Shown: positions 9,108-20,836, counted from the first letter of the stretch. The stretch: DNA of 64,000 bases from Diphasiastrum complanatum (GCA_029204225.1 CM055106.1:46549180-46613179), one strand, 5' to 3'. The notes: a model not told the origin generated them from the letters alone. A program made the numbers and translations.

Positions 9108-9952
9108 TTTTTGAGCATTTTTTACCTAGCTTCTTTTCCTTTTGTTTTCTCGTTTCCATGTTGTGTGTTTGCTTGTTTGCCTATCTTCTATCTTCCACCC
9201 ACAGCACGAGTCTTCTCTCTAGGTCCTACACGACCTGCGGAGCAACTTATCAAGCTAGGGAGAAGCAACAAAAGAGTCAACTTGGGCATTTTTTTTTAAA
9301 GAAGTGACCCAAGTGACCTTTTTTCAAACCAAATAGGTATATCAAAATTCACCAGTCTGTCTGTAGCCCTAACAGACCCTGATCTTTCATTTTATCACCT
9401 CCACGAATTGTGACCACGATTAGATTCCAAGAAAATAGCCTGATATACTATCAAAATCCCTTATTTCTCACCCAAATCTTTGTCCTAGAATTCGCCAGCT
9501 TCACTGAGGCTATATCTAATCAAGATCAGTCCTCCAACAGCTCTACAAATTCTATCTCAGAGATTTTGCCTGTTTTCTATCAGAAAGTCATATTTTTTCC
9601 ATATTCCCTATATGTCAGTAGAACCTCTATATTAGAAATCGCCATCCAACCTACGAAATCGTTCTCAGTGGGCACGAATTCCATGTCCCACACCCACGAA
9701 TTCTCACATTACAAATTTTTTTCCAAAAATATAAAAAAATCAATATTCTGATAGACAACACTCCTTGTCAGAATTCGTGAGTCATCTAACCTTGTTCATG
9801 ATTTTCTGCCCTTTAACCCAATGCCATATCCTAACTATACACGCACCCCCGCCTTGGCCCTTGGGAGCAGTTACCCCTTGCAGCCCAAAAAGTGGTATGG
9901 TTGGCAAATGAGCTCCAATACAATCTTCGGCACCCTAGGGAAATAATATACC

Positions 9953-11566
9953 ATGTGGCAATTCGACGATGGCGCTATGGCCTACCGTCAAAAAGAAAAA
10001 GCAAGGCTGGAAGTGAAAAATAAGCAACAGCAGCTGCAGATTCAAAATCTCACCACTTATAATCAACAACAGCAACAGATGCTCCTCTACCTCCAGAAAC
10101 AACTCCAACTAAAGGTATCCAACATGCAGAATACCATCGATAACATCAAAGCAGAAAGGGATGAGGTCGTAGCAGATGCACAAGCCGCACGTTCCACTAT
10201 GAAGGAATAGTTGAAATTGGTGGACTTCAACGACTTTGCACCACCAGCATTCCTGATGGAACTCCCATTCCAGTGGTGGCTTATCAAACGCTGGCCCAAA
10301 AGTTGAAAGCCACGACGGAGCAAAACACAAAATTACAACAATCATACCCTGCTTCCGTCGAGGCCCTGAACCAGCACATTGCCACCTTGGAAGAATGGTT
10401 AAAGGCAGCTGCCCAATCAACGACGTCTGTTCATGCAAAGCATGCCCAGTTCCATGATTTCAGACACCACTTTGATGGACCAGATGGTGGAGATGGAACA
10501 GGATTCCAGTAGCCTCCTCCTGCTACTCAAGGCTCCTCCTTTCAAGGCCAACCCCTAGGGCAAGGAGCTCAAGCACCAACCAATCCATCAGGCTCTGGTG
10601 GTACCAGCTTCCTTCCACCACTTCTAACCCTCTTGACACCACTAACCCCCCATTTATTCAACGTCAATTTTCTCCTGAGTCACAAAGAATTGCTGAAGCT
10701 AACCCTTCCCCTCCCCTCTCTCCTGAACCTGATCCCCAAATTCAACATGAGATTGTCTCTGAAGCACCAACCATCCGGCACAAAATCATGCCCATAGAAC
10801 CAAGCAAGGAGTTGCACGCCTCTCAAGAGTTTGCCAAGAAATATCCAATGACAAAAGAGCGAGGTGGCTACATATTGTCAGATTTGGACCAGTGTCAAAC
10901 ACATAAAAAAGCAATCAAACTCTTGGATCCACAACCTCTCTAACGCCATTAGCTCTTCCTACAAAGTAATACCTCGATGGCACGGTATATCGAAGCTCCC
11001 TCCTGTATGCGCACAAATCCTTATTACTATCCAGTAGCGAGGTGAGAACCGTTTCCTACCACCAAGGTCAAGAATAGGATATTCTGGCCCAAGCTCACAT
11101 GCGTCGATACCGGCAACACATGTTCACCAACTGCTGTGTATTCTACCAGAAGTACCATGGCAACCCTGATCGCGACGTTAGATATTTTGCGGACAATTGC
11201 GGCCTGGTAGCATTTCTGGCAGAACTCAAGGGTTTTTGGGATCAAGGGCTACTCCCAATAGCCCTTGATATCAATAAACCACTACGAATGCAAGAAGACC
11301 ACATCAGCGTAGCAAGGCATTATTATCACGCTGCACTCACTTCAGCCTTGCACGTTGATATGGTGGAGCTATGGAGAACTCACAACTTTATAAAGGGTAT
11401 GTTCCATTATTACAAACCAATGCCCTTCCTGAACAAACTACGGTGGCAAATGATGGAGGGCATCAGCACCACAATCTACCACTTCGACAACAGTAGTCTC
11501 GCCTCCAAGAAGCACAAGATCCAAAAAGAAAAGGCTTCGATTGGTGTGGGACCACCAATCCAATAA
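9953..11566 (+). pseudogene. Degenerate gag-like ORFs of the nested element
   Basis: Three broken pieces share the internal region. 9953-10210 is a Gln-rich coiled coil (KNKQQQLQIQNLTTYNQQQQ). 10273-10512 continues helix-forming sequence and ends DGPDGGDGTGFQ. 11099-11566 is the longest clean frame (155 codons) with VRYFADNCGLVAFLAELKGF and LWRTHNFIKGMFHYYKP. Stops and frame changes separate them. No zinc knuckle, protease, RT or integrase motif is present. The composition and location suggest a private gag-like protein of a large retrotransposon derivative. The family is not recognised. Confidence 0.45.
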
Positions 11567-11578
11567 GGAGGGGGGTAA
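11563..11578 (+). other. Polypurine tract of the nested element
   Basis: AATAAGGAGGGGGGTA lies immediately before the TGTTAG start of the 3' LTR, the expected position for the plus-strand primer. Confidence 0.7.
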
Positions 11579-12391
11579 TGTTAGCATCTGTGCTAACCTA
11601 GAAAAAATAAAAAATAAAAAACAGAAATAAAACTACGTGGCATGTGTTTTGTAAGTCCGCGTACGAGTGTCTGTTAATAAACTTCTGCCATGGCATATGT
11701 TTTGTAAGCCCATGAGTAGAAGCTTAAAATATAATAAAATAGCTTAAACTTAGATTTAGAACTTAGACTTAGAAAACTTAAGATCAGAAATATGTGTCTT
11801 AAGTTTTTGTAAGTTAAGAAACTTTGAAGTTCTAAATCCTAAGTTAGAAGTTCTAGAAAGGCTAGAAAATATTAATCCCATAAGTTAGTGGATACTTATG
11901 GAAGACCCTCCTTGCCATAAAAGGAGAGGTATTTGCCTTGTAAATAACACTTTGAGACTATGCTAAATTGCTCTCTCTTTGAGATTATCATTCTATTTTT
12001 TTGTGTTCCCATTGGAAGGTGCATACCTTGAGGGAAGGTGCTCAAGCCTCCTCTTGCCTCCTTTCATTGGTTTTTCATTGTGGCATATTTTTAATTGCTC
12101 TATGCCTACTTTAGCTGCAATTTCCGTTCTCAATCCCTTTGGGTGTTAATATAGAATTTAGTTTAATCACCTTGTTAGTTGGGTAAGCCTTAGTAAGGTT
12201 TTGTATTTTGTCATCTTAGATAGCTTCAATTCCGTTTCAAGCACTAGTTGGGTAAGCCTTAGTGCTTTCATCATTATTCTTTATTTTCGCATTTCTGTCT
12301 CAAGCTTGGTAGGAACTTAGAAAGTGGATGATCCTCCCTATACTACACTACATCATAAGTAGATTTGGCACGCCAAGATTTACTTCCAACA

Positions 12392-12779
12392 CCAGGCGCC
12401 TTTGACCTTTCCAATCATCAATGATGGAGTCAATGCCCTGACAGGCATATTTTGTAGCAATGATTCAGACAATAGTTTGTAACGAGGATCACTGATTAAG
12501 TAGGTTTTGTAGAAGCAGTTAGTTGTTCCGATTTTCTAGCTATCAACGATTTCAGCTGAAGCAGTTTTTGAGCGCCTATTCTTTTGTGCCCAACTTCAAG
12601 CATTGTACTCAATTTTACTGTAATCTAATGAGATTACATCGTCCTACTATTTTATTCCATTGCACATTGTAATATCATATTCATCTTGAACTGTCTTGTT
12701 GGTAACTACCGCAATACCGATTCATCACCATCTGCTCACCACTTCCACTGCTCACTACGATTTCCACCAAAATCCTACA
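12392..12779 (+). repeat. Copia 5' LTR, right part
   Basis: It resumes the LTR split at 8339. From about 12485 it matches the 3' LTR (GATTAAGTAGGTTTTGTA, CGATTTCAGCTGAAGCAG, TTTTACTGTAATCTAATGAG). It ends CCTACA immediately before the TGGTATCAGAGC primer site. A patch at about 12415-12480 has no partner in the 3' LTR. Confidence 0.75.
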
Positions 12780-12791
12780 TGGTATCAGAGC
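12780..12791 (+). other. Copia primer binding site
   Basis: TGGTATCAGAGC, an exact match to the initiator tRNA(Met) 3' end, directly after the 5' LTR and 130 bases before the gag start. Confidence 0.85.
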
Positions 12792-12921
12792 GAATGGCTC
12801 AGTAATCTGCATTTTCATTGCTGATTCAGTCTTGTTTTTACCAAGATTTCATTTCAACAAGTGCACATCCAACAATATCCCGTTATTGTTGTTTCTACCA
12901 ACAATATCGAACTACACCATA

Positions 12922-13790
12922 ATGGACTCTACTTTTAGTCCTTCTCTGATTGACAAGCTCGATGGAGAGAACTACCATCTTTGGAAGTTCAAAATGAAAG
13001 TCATTCTATTAGCCAAAAATCTGTGAGACATTGTTGATGGTACTAAAATCAAGCTAGAGGCTGATGCAACTGACATCACCAAATGGAGGCAATGAGATGG
13101 CAAGGCATTTGTCTTAATCACTTTGAGCATCAAAGACTCCCAAATTAGTCATATCCGATCTGCACAGACTGCTAAGGATGCTTGGGACATCCTAGCTACT
13201 CTTTATGACATCAGAGATGTCACATCCAAACTTCACCTGAGGAAGAACTTCTTCACTTTGAGGATGTCTAATGCAGACACTATTATGGAGTAGATGACTA
13301 CAACAGGATCAAACATTGAAGATTCAGATGTAGTAATGACTCTTTTATCCAGTATGCCTGAAGCCTATGAAACATGGGTCATGGCTATTTTGACCCAACA
13401 ACAACTTACTCTATCAAGAGTCTTTTCAATGGTGTTACAAAAAGAGATAAAAAAGAATGCATCCTCAGGCTCAGGATCGGATCCTCAGGCTCTGTACACA
13501 AAGAAAAATAAAAAATTCAAATCAAAGAAATCCACAAAATCTGATTATTCAGGCAAAAAGAACAACATGCAGTCATGATCGAATTTTGGCTCTAGGTCAA
13601 ATTTTGGCTCAAGGTCGAATTTTGGCTCAAGGTCAAATTCTGGCCCAGGATTGAATTCTTCGTCATCCCAACCTATGCATAAATTCTTCTTCAAATAATG
13701 TAAGAGGACTGTTGAATTCGATATAGAGGGCTACACCATTCTTGACAAGACTAGGAAAGTCCTAGCTTTTAGTAGAGGATGTGGCTAGCT
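12922..13790 (+). pseudogene. Copia gag (UBN2/DUF4219-like), broken
   Basis: ATG at 12922 starts MDSTFSPSLIDKLDGENYHL followed by WKFKMKVILLAKNL, the typical Copia gag opening (L.G.NY..W). Stops occur at about 13024, 13094 and 13291. Later parts (AWDILATLYD, LLSSMPEAYETWVMAILTQQ) fit UBN2-type gag helices. A Gly/Ser/Asn repeat follows the basic stretch where a zinc knuckle would be expected; no CCHC motif is visible. Confidence 0.75.
13577..13650 (+). repeat. 18-base tandem repeat in gag
   Basis: About four units of an 18-mer of the type GGTCGAATTTTGGCTCAA encode an SNFGSR-type repeat. It lies between the basic region and the place where the zinc knuckle is expected. Confidence 0.7.
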
Positions 13791-13856
13791 TTACAAATTG
13801 AGTCACTATTTTTCTACAAATAGTCAAACTCTGATTTTCTACTTCTGAATCAAATC

Positions 13857-16146
13857 ATATGTTGTGGCATTTTAGACTAGGCCATTTGAAGCTGAAGAGT
13901 ATTCAACAAATGTCAAATCAAAACTTAGTGCAAGATCTTCTTTCTATTAGCAAATCTAATTCTCCATGTAAAAGCTATATTATCAGCAGGCATCCTAGAA
14001 ATCCATTCATTTCAGATTCTATTCACACTTCTAGGGATTTGCTAGACCTTGTACATAGTGACTTTTGTGGTCCAATGCAGACTTCTTCCACAGGGAGAGG
14101 TCTTTATTTTTTGACTTTTATTGATGACTTTTCTAGGAGAACTACTTCTTATGTTTTGAAGAATAAATCCAAGACTTTCAAATTCTTCAAGCAGTTCAAG
14201 GCATCTATAGAAAATTAGACCCAGAGAACAATAAAATCTCTACGTACAGATGGAGAGGAAGAATATATCTCCACCAAGTTCAAATAATTCTGCAAGGCCT
14301 ATGGAATACTCCAACAATTCACCACGAACTACTCACCTCAATCAAACGGAGTAGCAGGAATCGAACACTAATAGAGAGTGCCGCAAAGTATGATAGCCCA
14401 TGCTTCTCTTCCAAAGAGATTTATTTGTCACTACAGCTGCCTACCTGCAAAATCGATCCATCACTAAGTCCTTGAATGGAAAGACACCTTATGAGGTGTG
14501 GACTGGATCGAAGCCATCACTCTCAACAGAACGAGTAGCATCAGAGGGTCGAAATTCAACTAGAAGATTAAATCGACCCAGACAGCCTCCATCCCGATTC
14601 ATGGATGATCTGGCCTGCTACTTTGTGCAGAAACCAAACACAGTTCATGAGGCTATGTCAACACCTGATGCTGACCAGTGGAAGGCTGCCATGGATGCAG
14701 AATTCGATTATTTGATTGAGAATCAAACATGGACTGTGACTGAGCTGCCAAAGGATCGAAATCCATCCCATAAAAGTGGTTGTCCAAGGTGAAGTATGAC
14801 GCTGAAGGTACAAGGCCAGATTGATCTAAATTATTCTGAAACCTTCAGTCCTATGATAAAAAAAAAAACATGCTTCGATCCGTTTACTTCTTTCCTATGT
14901 AGCTGTATATGACCTTGAAGTTCACCAGACTCGACGTCCAAACTACCTTCCTTAATGGCACCGTTGAAGAGGAGATCTACATGTCCCAGCTAGAAGGATA
15001 TGAGCTAAAAGACAAGGAGCACTAGCATGCAAAATTCATAAAGCCCTATACGGCCTAAAACAGTCTCCAAGAGCCTAGTTTCATAAGATTGATACATTTC
15101 TAATCGAAAATGGTTTCATTCCAAACTTGGCAGACTCAAATGTTTATTTTAAGTTTGTATCGGATTCCTTCATAATCATCACTCTTTATGTTGATGACAC
15201 GTTATTGTTTAGTAACAATTTAAATTTGTTGAAGGGTACCAAATGCTTGTTAGCACAGGAATACAAGATGACAGATATGGTCCTGCACACTATTGTCTTG
15301 GAAATCAAATTTTTTGAATTCGACCCAGCAGGCAGATTTTCATCAGCCAACAGGGATATCTCACCAATGTCTTGAAGAGATATAGAATGGCTGAGTGCAA
15401 ACAGAGCCACTTCTCACTCAACCTTGGTCTGAAATTGTCATAGCGGCGATGTCCAAAATTCGTGTCAGAAAAGAAGAAAATTAAGCAGTATCCATTTCAC
15501 TGATCCATAAGCGATTCATTGATGTATGTTATGCACTCGACTCGACCTTGCTTACTCAATCAGCTCTCTCAGCCAATTTCTTTCAAATCCAGGTCCAGTC
15601 CATTGGAAGCCTCTCATGAAAGTCATGAAGTATGTCTGAGCTATAAAATACCTCAACATTTGCTATGGAGGCAGCCAATCTGCCAACATTCTAGAGGGCT
15701 ATACAGATGCAGATTGACCTGGAGATATCAATAAAAGAAAATCTACCTCTGGATTTGTGTTCCTGTTCAATCAAGGCTCAATTTCATGGAACAGCCAGAA
15801 ACCGACCTCAATAGCATTATCCTCCACAGAATCGGAATACGTAGCTGCCACAAATGCTACCAAAGAGGCAATTTGACTGAGGAATCTGCTTGCAGATATC
15901 AAAATTATCCAGTCACATCCAACGACCCTCTACTGTGACAGTCAAAGTGCCATTGCACTATGTCTGAATCCGAGATTCCACTCCTGATCACTATATTAGA
16001 GAAAGTACAAAGCAAGGAAATTTCTTTGGTTTATTGTAGGAGAAAGTTACAGACAGTAGATTACTTCACCTAGGCTCTAACAAAAGAGCATCATCTCAGA
16101 TTTAACAACCTACTAAATCTGAAAATAATTTTTTTTTTGGATCCGC
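13857..16146 (+). pseudogene. Copia pol, degenerate
   Basis: Domains are in Copia order. The GAG-pre-integrase segment (LWHFRLGHLKLKSIQQMS) and integrase core (DLVHSDFCGPMQT, FLTFIDDFSRRT, a TDGEEEY-like strand, then YSPQSNGVAG) occupy 13859-14500. A reverse transcriptase start (AEFDYLIENQTWTVTELP) is at about 14695, and the RT catalytic strand IITLYVDDTLLFSNN is at about 15175. RNase H (STSGFVFLFNQGSISW, LSSTESEYVAA, YCDSQSAIAL) is at 15735-16000. Many stops and frameshifts occur, including a deletion inside RT, so it is inactive. Confidence 0.85.
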
Positions 16147-16158
16147 ATTAAGGGAAAG
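16147..16158 (+). other. Copia polypurine tract
   Basis: ATTAAGGGAAAG directly precedes TGTTGGAATTC, the start of the 3' LTR. Confidence 0.65.
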
Positions 16159-16866
16159 TGTTGGAATTCATGCTCAAGCCCAATTTCATTAGGTAATGAG
16201 CATCGTGAAACCTATTCATACTTATTTTGAAAAAAAAACTATACAAAAATATGAAGGCTCGAAATTTTAGAAAAGGATTGAAAAAATTCACGATCGAATT
16301 TTTCCGACCCAAGCTTATTTTCCGACCCAATGTCAATCCCACAAAATGTGATTTTCCGACCTTGGATCGAATCAGATCGAGGCAAAAAATATTTAGGTGT
16401 CTTCGACCCTGGATCGGGTCTGATAAATCTGGACGTCTTCGACTTTGAATTGAATCGGATCGGTTCTAATAAGTCCGACCCTTTGTCTAAATCCAAATCT
16501 TAGTTAATTTTTCGATACCCAAAAGTTAGAATTTTTCCATACGATATCGGCTCAAAAAATCTATAATTTTATGAGTCATTGTAATTTCTTGAGGATCGGT
16601 GATTAAGTAGGTTTTGTAAATCAGTTAGTTGTTCCGATTTTCTAGCCATTAACGATTTCAGCTGAAGCAGTTTTTGAGTGCCTACTGTTTTGTGCCCAGC
16701 TTCAAACATTGTACTCAGTTTTACTGTAATCTAATGAGAGTGCATCGTTTTGCTATTTTGTTCCATTTCACATTATAGTATTAGATTCATCTTGAACTGT
16801 CTTGCTGGTAACTGTTGCACTACCGAATTATCACCATTTGCTCACCACTTCCGCTGCTCACCACAA
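16159..16866 (+). repeat. Copia 3' LTR, truncated
   Basis: It begins TGTTGGAATTCATGC and follows the 5' LTR at both ends, with a divergent middle (about 16440-16590). It stops in CTGCTCACCACAAC, short of the expected CCTACA end, where another Copia fragment is joined. The loss of its end explains why no target duplication can be read for the whole element. Confidence 0.75.
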
Positions 16867-17184
16867 CCCGATCTAGCCTATATAGTCAACACATTATCAC
16901 AATATATGTCAAATCCCTGCCTACCTCACTGGAAAGTTCGTTTGAGAGCATTAAGGTACATTCAAGCCAAGAAGCATTATTCTATGTGCTATAATGGAAA
17001 TACAGAGGATGCTCTAATTCTAAATGTTTATTTCAACTCTAACTGGGATGGAGATGTGGAACACACGAAAGTCCACTTTTGGCTACCTGTGCTTTCTAGC
17101 AGGAAGATACATCTGAGCCCTGAATCATCTCATGGAATAGTAGAAAGCAAAAATGCATTTCTTTGTCCTCCACAGAGTTCGAAT
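16867..17184 (+). pseudogene. Second Copia fragment, RT end and RNase H start
   Basis: DLAYIVNTLSQYMSNPCLPHW followed by KVRLRALRYIQ is the conserved end of Copia RT (usual form DIxyAVgxLSqFMxxPxxxHW.A..RiLRYlk). A frameshift follows near 17070, and the RNase H start then degrades. It is unrelated in position to the element ending at 16866, so it belonged to a different insertion. Confidence 0.75.
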
Positions 17185-17440
17185 TGTGAAAAAGTGTCAA
17201 CTAGTTTGATTGTTTATTTGGCAACTGGGAGGCCAAGATGAAATCTCAACTTAGAGATAGGCTTATATTTGTCAATAAAGGCCTAAATAATGTTTGTATT
17301 ATTAGTGGCTTTGAGATCTCCATAAATTCTATGTGGATTTAGAGGTGTTTCTAGCTCAAATCATGCATTTTCAAGTATAGAAAGTGGATCTTTCTGATCC
17401 TAACATTATTTTAGGTCAATAAAGGCCGATTTTTGGAACC
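17185..17440 (+). repeat. LTR fragment shared with 60083
   Basis: It starts TGTGAAAAAGTGTCAACTAG. For about 150 bases it follows the LTR at 60083 (TGTGAAAAATGTCAACTAG), sharing GGAGGCCAA and TCAACTTAGAGATA and then AATAAGGCCTAAA-like words. It lies directly after a Copia RNase H remnant, so this LTR family is probably Copia. Confidence 0.65.
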
Positions 17441-18477
17441 ACTTACTGGAATGTGGAGAAAAAAATTGCTCATGGTAGTGGATGTTACATTCTACAAGAT
17501 GATGTATCAAGATTCTAGCTTTTGGATATAGTCTTTGCTTGATTCAATATTTTGTATTTTTGGAAGAACCCAAAACTTGATAGGATCTCTTGATTTTAAG
17601 TTGCTGGAATTTTTCGAGAGCGTCTTTCAATCTTAGGTGTTGGCAAAAATTCATCATACATCAGGGGATATTAGAACTCAAAATAGGCCCTTTATCAAGA
17701 TGCTTTTTTTGACTTCGCATGCTTTCAACGCTTAAATGGCCCAATCAAAGGTGTCCATCTGTGACGAACTATAACAGTGGTTGATGGAAGGAAATTGATT
17801 TTGCCTTTTTCGGCCAAATTTTTCGTGATTCTTAAAAATCCCACCGCGCAGAACAAACGATTGTGATTGGATCACAGTTACTGTCTGAATACTTTTTTGT
17901 TGCCCGTATCTATACACTCAAGGTTGATTTGACATCAATAGTCGTAAACTATAGTTAACTAATCTCTATAGTTTAGGAACTTCTTGCCATTCTTAGATAT
18001 ACCTCTCATTCTCTTCATTCTCTCCATTCTCATTCGTACTAAACTTCCATAGACATATTTTGGAATAATGTGGACACACAATCAGGAGACAAGAGGAACA
18101 ATTGATGTGGGCAAAGATGAAGACAAGCAATTTGCTTGGTGTGGGTCATGCGCTGTCATAGTATCAAATCAGTGCACATGTGTACAGATCAACAGTGAGG
18201 TAGTATAGGAGGCGTGCGCTGAACCGATAACCCAAGAATGAAAGTTATAGTCGATAGCAGATCAACGCACAGGTGACTATAGGCTCTTGTTCATTGTGTT
18301 GAGTTTTTGGATCAAAACTGAGTCTTCGTACTTTTCACATGATGATCTTTGTTTTTTAGACGATCATAAACTTGGAAATCTTTGCAAATTAGAAGCGGCA
18401 TAGCCACTATGTCGAAGTGAGAAATCTAGAATATTCTCTTTAGAATATTCTCTTTGAAAATTAGAATATTCTCTGTA
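17441..18477. other. No gene recognised; short TTAGAATATTCTCT repeats at the right end
   Basis: No coding homology on either strand. At 18427-18475 the words AGAATATTCTCT repeat three times, immediately left of the foldback element. Confidence 0.4.
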
Positions 18478-19160
18478 CTAATATCGGTTCAATGTTCAAT
18501 AGCCCAAAAAGATTCCGAGAGGTCGTACATCTGCTCGTTGAATCGATATTGCATGTATCTATACTAATATCGTTTCAACGCGCGGACAACCAATTGGAGT
18601 ACCAAAGGCCGTACTTGTGCGTGTTGAATTGATATTGCCTGTTGTCAAAAAATTGTAACTTTTGAACAACAGCTCGGATTGAGACGATTATAGTGCCATT
18701 AAAAAGTCCTCGATGAGAGCTTTCCGATGACACCCGACAACATGACCCAGTTCCAAGCTATGGTTAAAAAGATATTCACAGTTAAAGTTTTGGGTGGTCA
18801 ATCAATGGTCAACCTAATATTGGCTGAACCCGTCATTGCCTGACCGCCCAAAATTTTGACTGTGAATATCTTTTTAACCCTAGTCGAAATTGGGTTATGT
18901 TGGTGTCGTTAGAAAGCTCCCGTCGAGGGCTTTCTAATGGCACTATAATCGTCTCAATCTGAGCTGTCATTCAAAAGTTATAGTTTTTTTTTACAACAGG
19001 CGATATCGATTCAACACGCACAAGTACGGCCTCTAGCACTCTAACTGGTTGTTCGCGCATTGAAACGATATTAGTACATATACATATATTGATTCAGCGT
19101 GCAAATGTACTACCTCTCAGGATCTTTTTTGGCTATCATGCGCTAAATGAATATTAGTAC
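18478..19160. mobile_element. Foldback (long inverted-repeat) element
   Basis: Two arms of about 330 bases are near-complementary with almost no spacer, centred at about 18820. Matching words include GAGACGATTATAGTGCCATT (left, about 18676) with AATGGCACTATAATCGTCTC (right, about 18938), GTTAAAAAGATATTCACAGT with its complement, and GCCGTACTTGTGCGTGTTGA with its complement. The ends read TACTAATATCGGTTCA and ATGAATATTAGTAC. TACTAATAT also recurs inside the arms (18559, 19066 in complement) and just outside (19188). It encodes nothing. It is best described as a foldback or MITE-like DNA element, though a hairpin-RNA source locus is possible. Confidence 0.75.
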
Positions 19161-19239
19161 GGTCGTTCAAAAGTGTTTTCATGTAATCCATACTAATATT
19201 GGTTCAACTTAAATCTAACTATATACAAGTATTCTTTTG

Positions 19240-19345
19240 GCTTCCATTCACGTGGGAATAGGCTCCACACATGTGGGATCAAAATGTGAACATTAACCAT
19301 GAGATGAACATATTTGATCTACAAGTTAGAAGTGACATTTCAACA
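19240..19345 (-). repeat. 3' LTR start of a minus-strand Copia element
   Basis: On the minus strand TGTTGAAATGTCACTTCTAA follows a purine tract (19346-19356, GAGGAGGAG-like). The LTR includes CACATGTGTGGAGCC facing TTCCCACGTG, an imperfect inverted pair that recurs in related LTR pieces at about 20890, 55020 and 59620. The far end of the LTR is not defined. Confidence 0.6.
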
Positions 19346-19356
19346 CTCCTCCTCAA

Positions 19357-19812
19357 TTCTAACTTAGTAAATCCAATGTACATCTATTTACAATACCAAG
19401 TGCAAATCTTAACTTAAAAAATGGATTCTTTGGAAAAGGCTTGGTTAAGATATTAGCAATACGCTCAGATGATGGTACATGAAGAAGTTGTACCTCCTTT
19501 GCTTGCATTCTCTCCCTTAAAAAATGATGTGCTATCTCGATATGCTTTGTTCTAGCATGGAAGATAGGATTTGTAGCAATTTGTTGCCATAATATATGCA
19601 AGGGATCTCCTCAGCCTTGATCACTTGAAGCTCCACCAAAAGTCTTCTTAGCCATAGGAGTTCTTTTGTTGTTGATGTCAAGGCTTTGTACTCGGCTTCA
19701 CAAGAGGAAAGTGAGATAGTATTTTGCTTTTTGGAAAGCCAAGATATCATGCCTCCACAAATGAAATTAGCAATGCACTTATGGATTTCCTATCCATCTT
19801 CTTGGAAAGAGG
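19357..19812 (-). pseudogene. Copia RNase H and pol C-terminus (minus strand)
   Basis: MISWLSKKQNTISLSSCEAE and YKALTSTTKELLWLRRLL (19750 downward) are the standard Copia RNase H motifs (iSWkSKkQ..valSs.EAEY.a). The frame shifts, and HILWQQIATNPIFHARTKHI with EIAHHFLRE and NILTKPFPK complete the domain to the end of pol. The upstream part was disrupted at about 19812 by an insertion. Confidence 0.85.
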
Positions 19813-20535
19813 TGTGAAAAAAATAGGTCGAATAGAATCGAATAAAAAGAATTCGAACAACAAGAATTAAAACTTATCGTGCACAACGGAATAAACTATA
19901 TTCTTCTTTCTCTATACATGACTATGCCTATCAATTTTGAACAGAAAAATAGTGATAGAAATCATGTTCGATCTTATGGTAACTAACTTTGAAATCATTA
20001 GTATACAGTGATTACGTGGCCAAATTTTAAAGCATTGAATTATAAGACAAATAATCTGTCACGAAGAACTACAAAAATGCATACATTCTGAGGCAAACCT
20101 GAATGCAATAGGAAGATAGTATTGATTCAGTATGAAAATGAAGACAGAAGTTAATGAGTACAACAAGTTGCGGATTGAAGCGCATACTCTAAGCTATCTT
20201 TAAGCGACTAAATATAAGTCTGAATTATGCACAACTACTGATAAGAAGTAAGTGCAATAGAAATCTCTAATCAACTCTAAAGAAGTGAGCTAGAATGCTC
20301 AAGAGTGTCAAAGCTCGCATGCTTGAGAGAGAAATCTAACTATTCAATACGTGATGATTGATCTTCATGCTTAAGATGTAGAAATATGAACAACTATTTA
20401 TATTAAGCAATTAGGTTGTTAAATGCATCATCTAGTTGGTTGCGATGTGCTGGCATCCATCTAGTTAGGACTTCTCATAAATTACTTGCTGATAAATTAA
20501 TGCAGGTCAGTGGCTTTGTTCATGGAACGAAAACT
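19813..20535. mobile_element. Insertion related to the 1 kb element at 45198
   Basis: The first 250 bases share with 45198-45400 the words CATGACTA(T/C)GCCTATCA, GAACAGAA and AGTGATAG(A/G)AATCA and an AT-rich GAACAA-type start. The remainder diverges. It separates the Copia RNase H (19357-19812) from the RT piece at 20690. The right border is approximate. Confidence 0.45.
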
Positions 20536-20689
20536 GTCATGCAAAAAATGCAAAGGTCTTTGCCAAAGTTATTTCCTTAAAATTTGAGGCATCTAGCATT
20601 TTGTGAAAAAGCCAAAGTGAGAGAAAATGTCGAAAGGTAAAAATCTCGAAAGTGTTGACACTGTGAGCTGTTTCCGAGTAGTTATGCAG

Positions 20690-20836
20690 ACTGTAAAAAC
20701 ACGAGTCAATTCCATACTCTTGTGCATATCCTTTTGCCACTAATCTTGCTTTCTACATGTTGATTGATCCATCTTTATTTTTCTTCACTTTGAAGATCCA
20801 CTTGCATCCAATAGCCTTCTTGTCCTTTGGAAGTTC
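20690..20836 (-). pseudogene. Copia reverse transcriptase fragment (minus strand)
   Basis: On the minus strand ELPKDKKAIGCKWIFKVKKN, then KARLVAKGYAQEYGID, is the classic N-terminal RT segment of Copia elements, with one stop before KARLVAKG. It is the 5' continuation of the RNase H piece at 19357-19812, with the catalytic YVDD part missing. Confidence 0.85.

Larger units (their letters stand above)
8340..12391 (+). mobile_element. Non-autonomous LTR retrotransposon nested in the Copia 5' LTR
   Basis: A complete 4.05 kb element. The two LTRs (8340-9091, 752 bp; 11579-12391, 813 bp) begin TGTTAGCATCTGTGCTAAC and end TTACTTCCAACA. A primer site follows the left LTR and a purine tract precedes the right one. 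Flanks CCGGG (8335-8339) and CCAGG (12392-12396) agree at 4 of 5 positions and look like a worn 5 bp target duplication; the unbroken partner LTR at 16159 shows the empty-site sequence. The interior (9092-11578) has no reverse transcriptase or integrase, only gag-like fragments, so it must have moved with help from another element. A third LTR of this family is a minus-strand solo LTR at 31772-32584. Confidence 0.85.
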
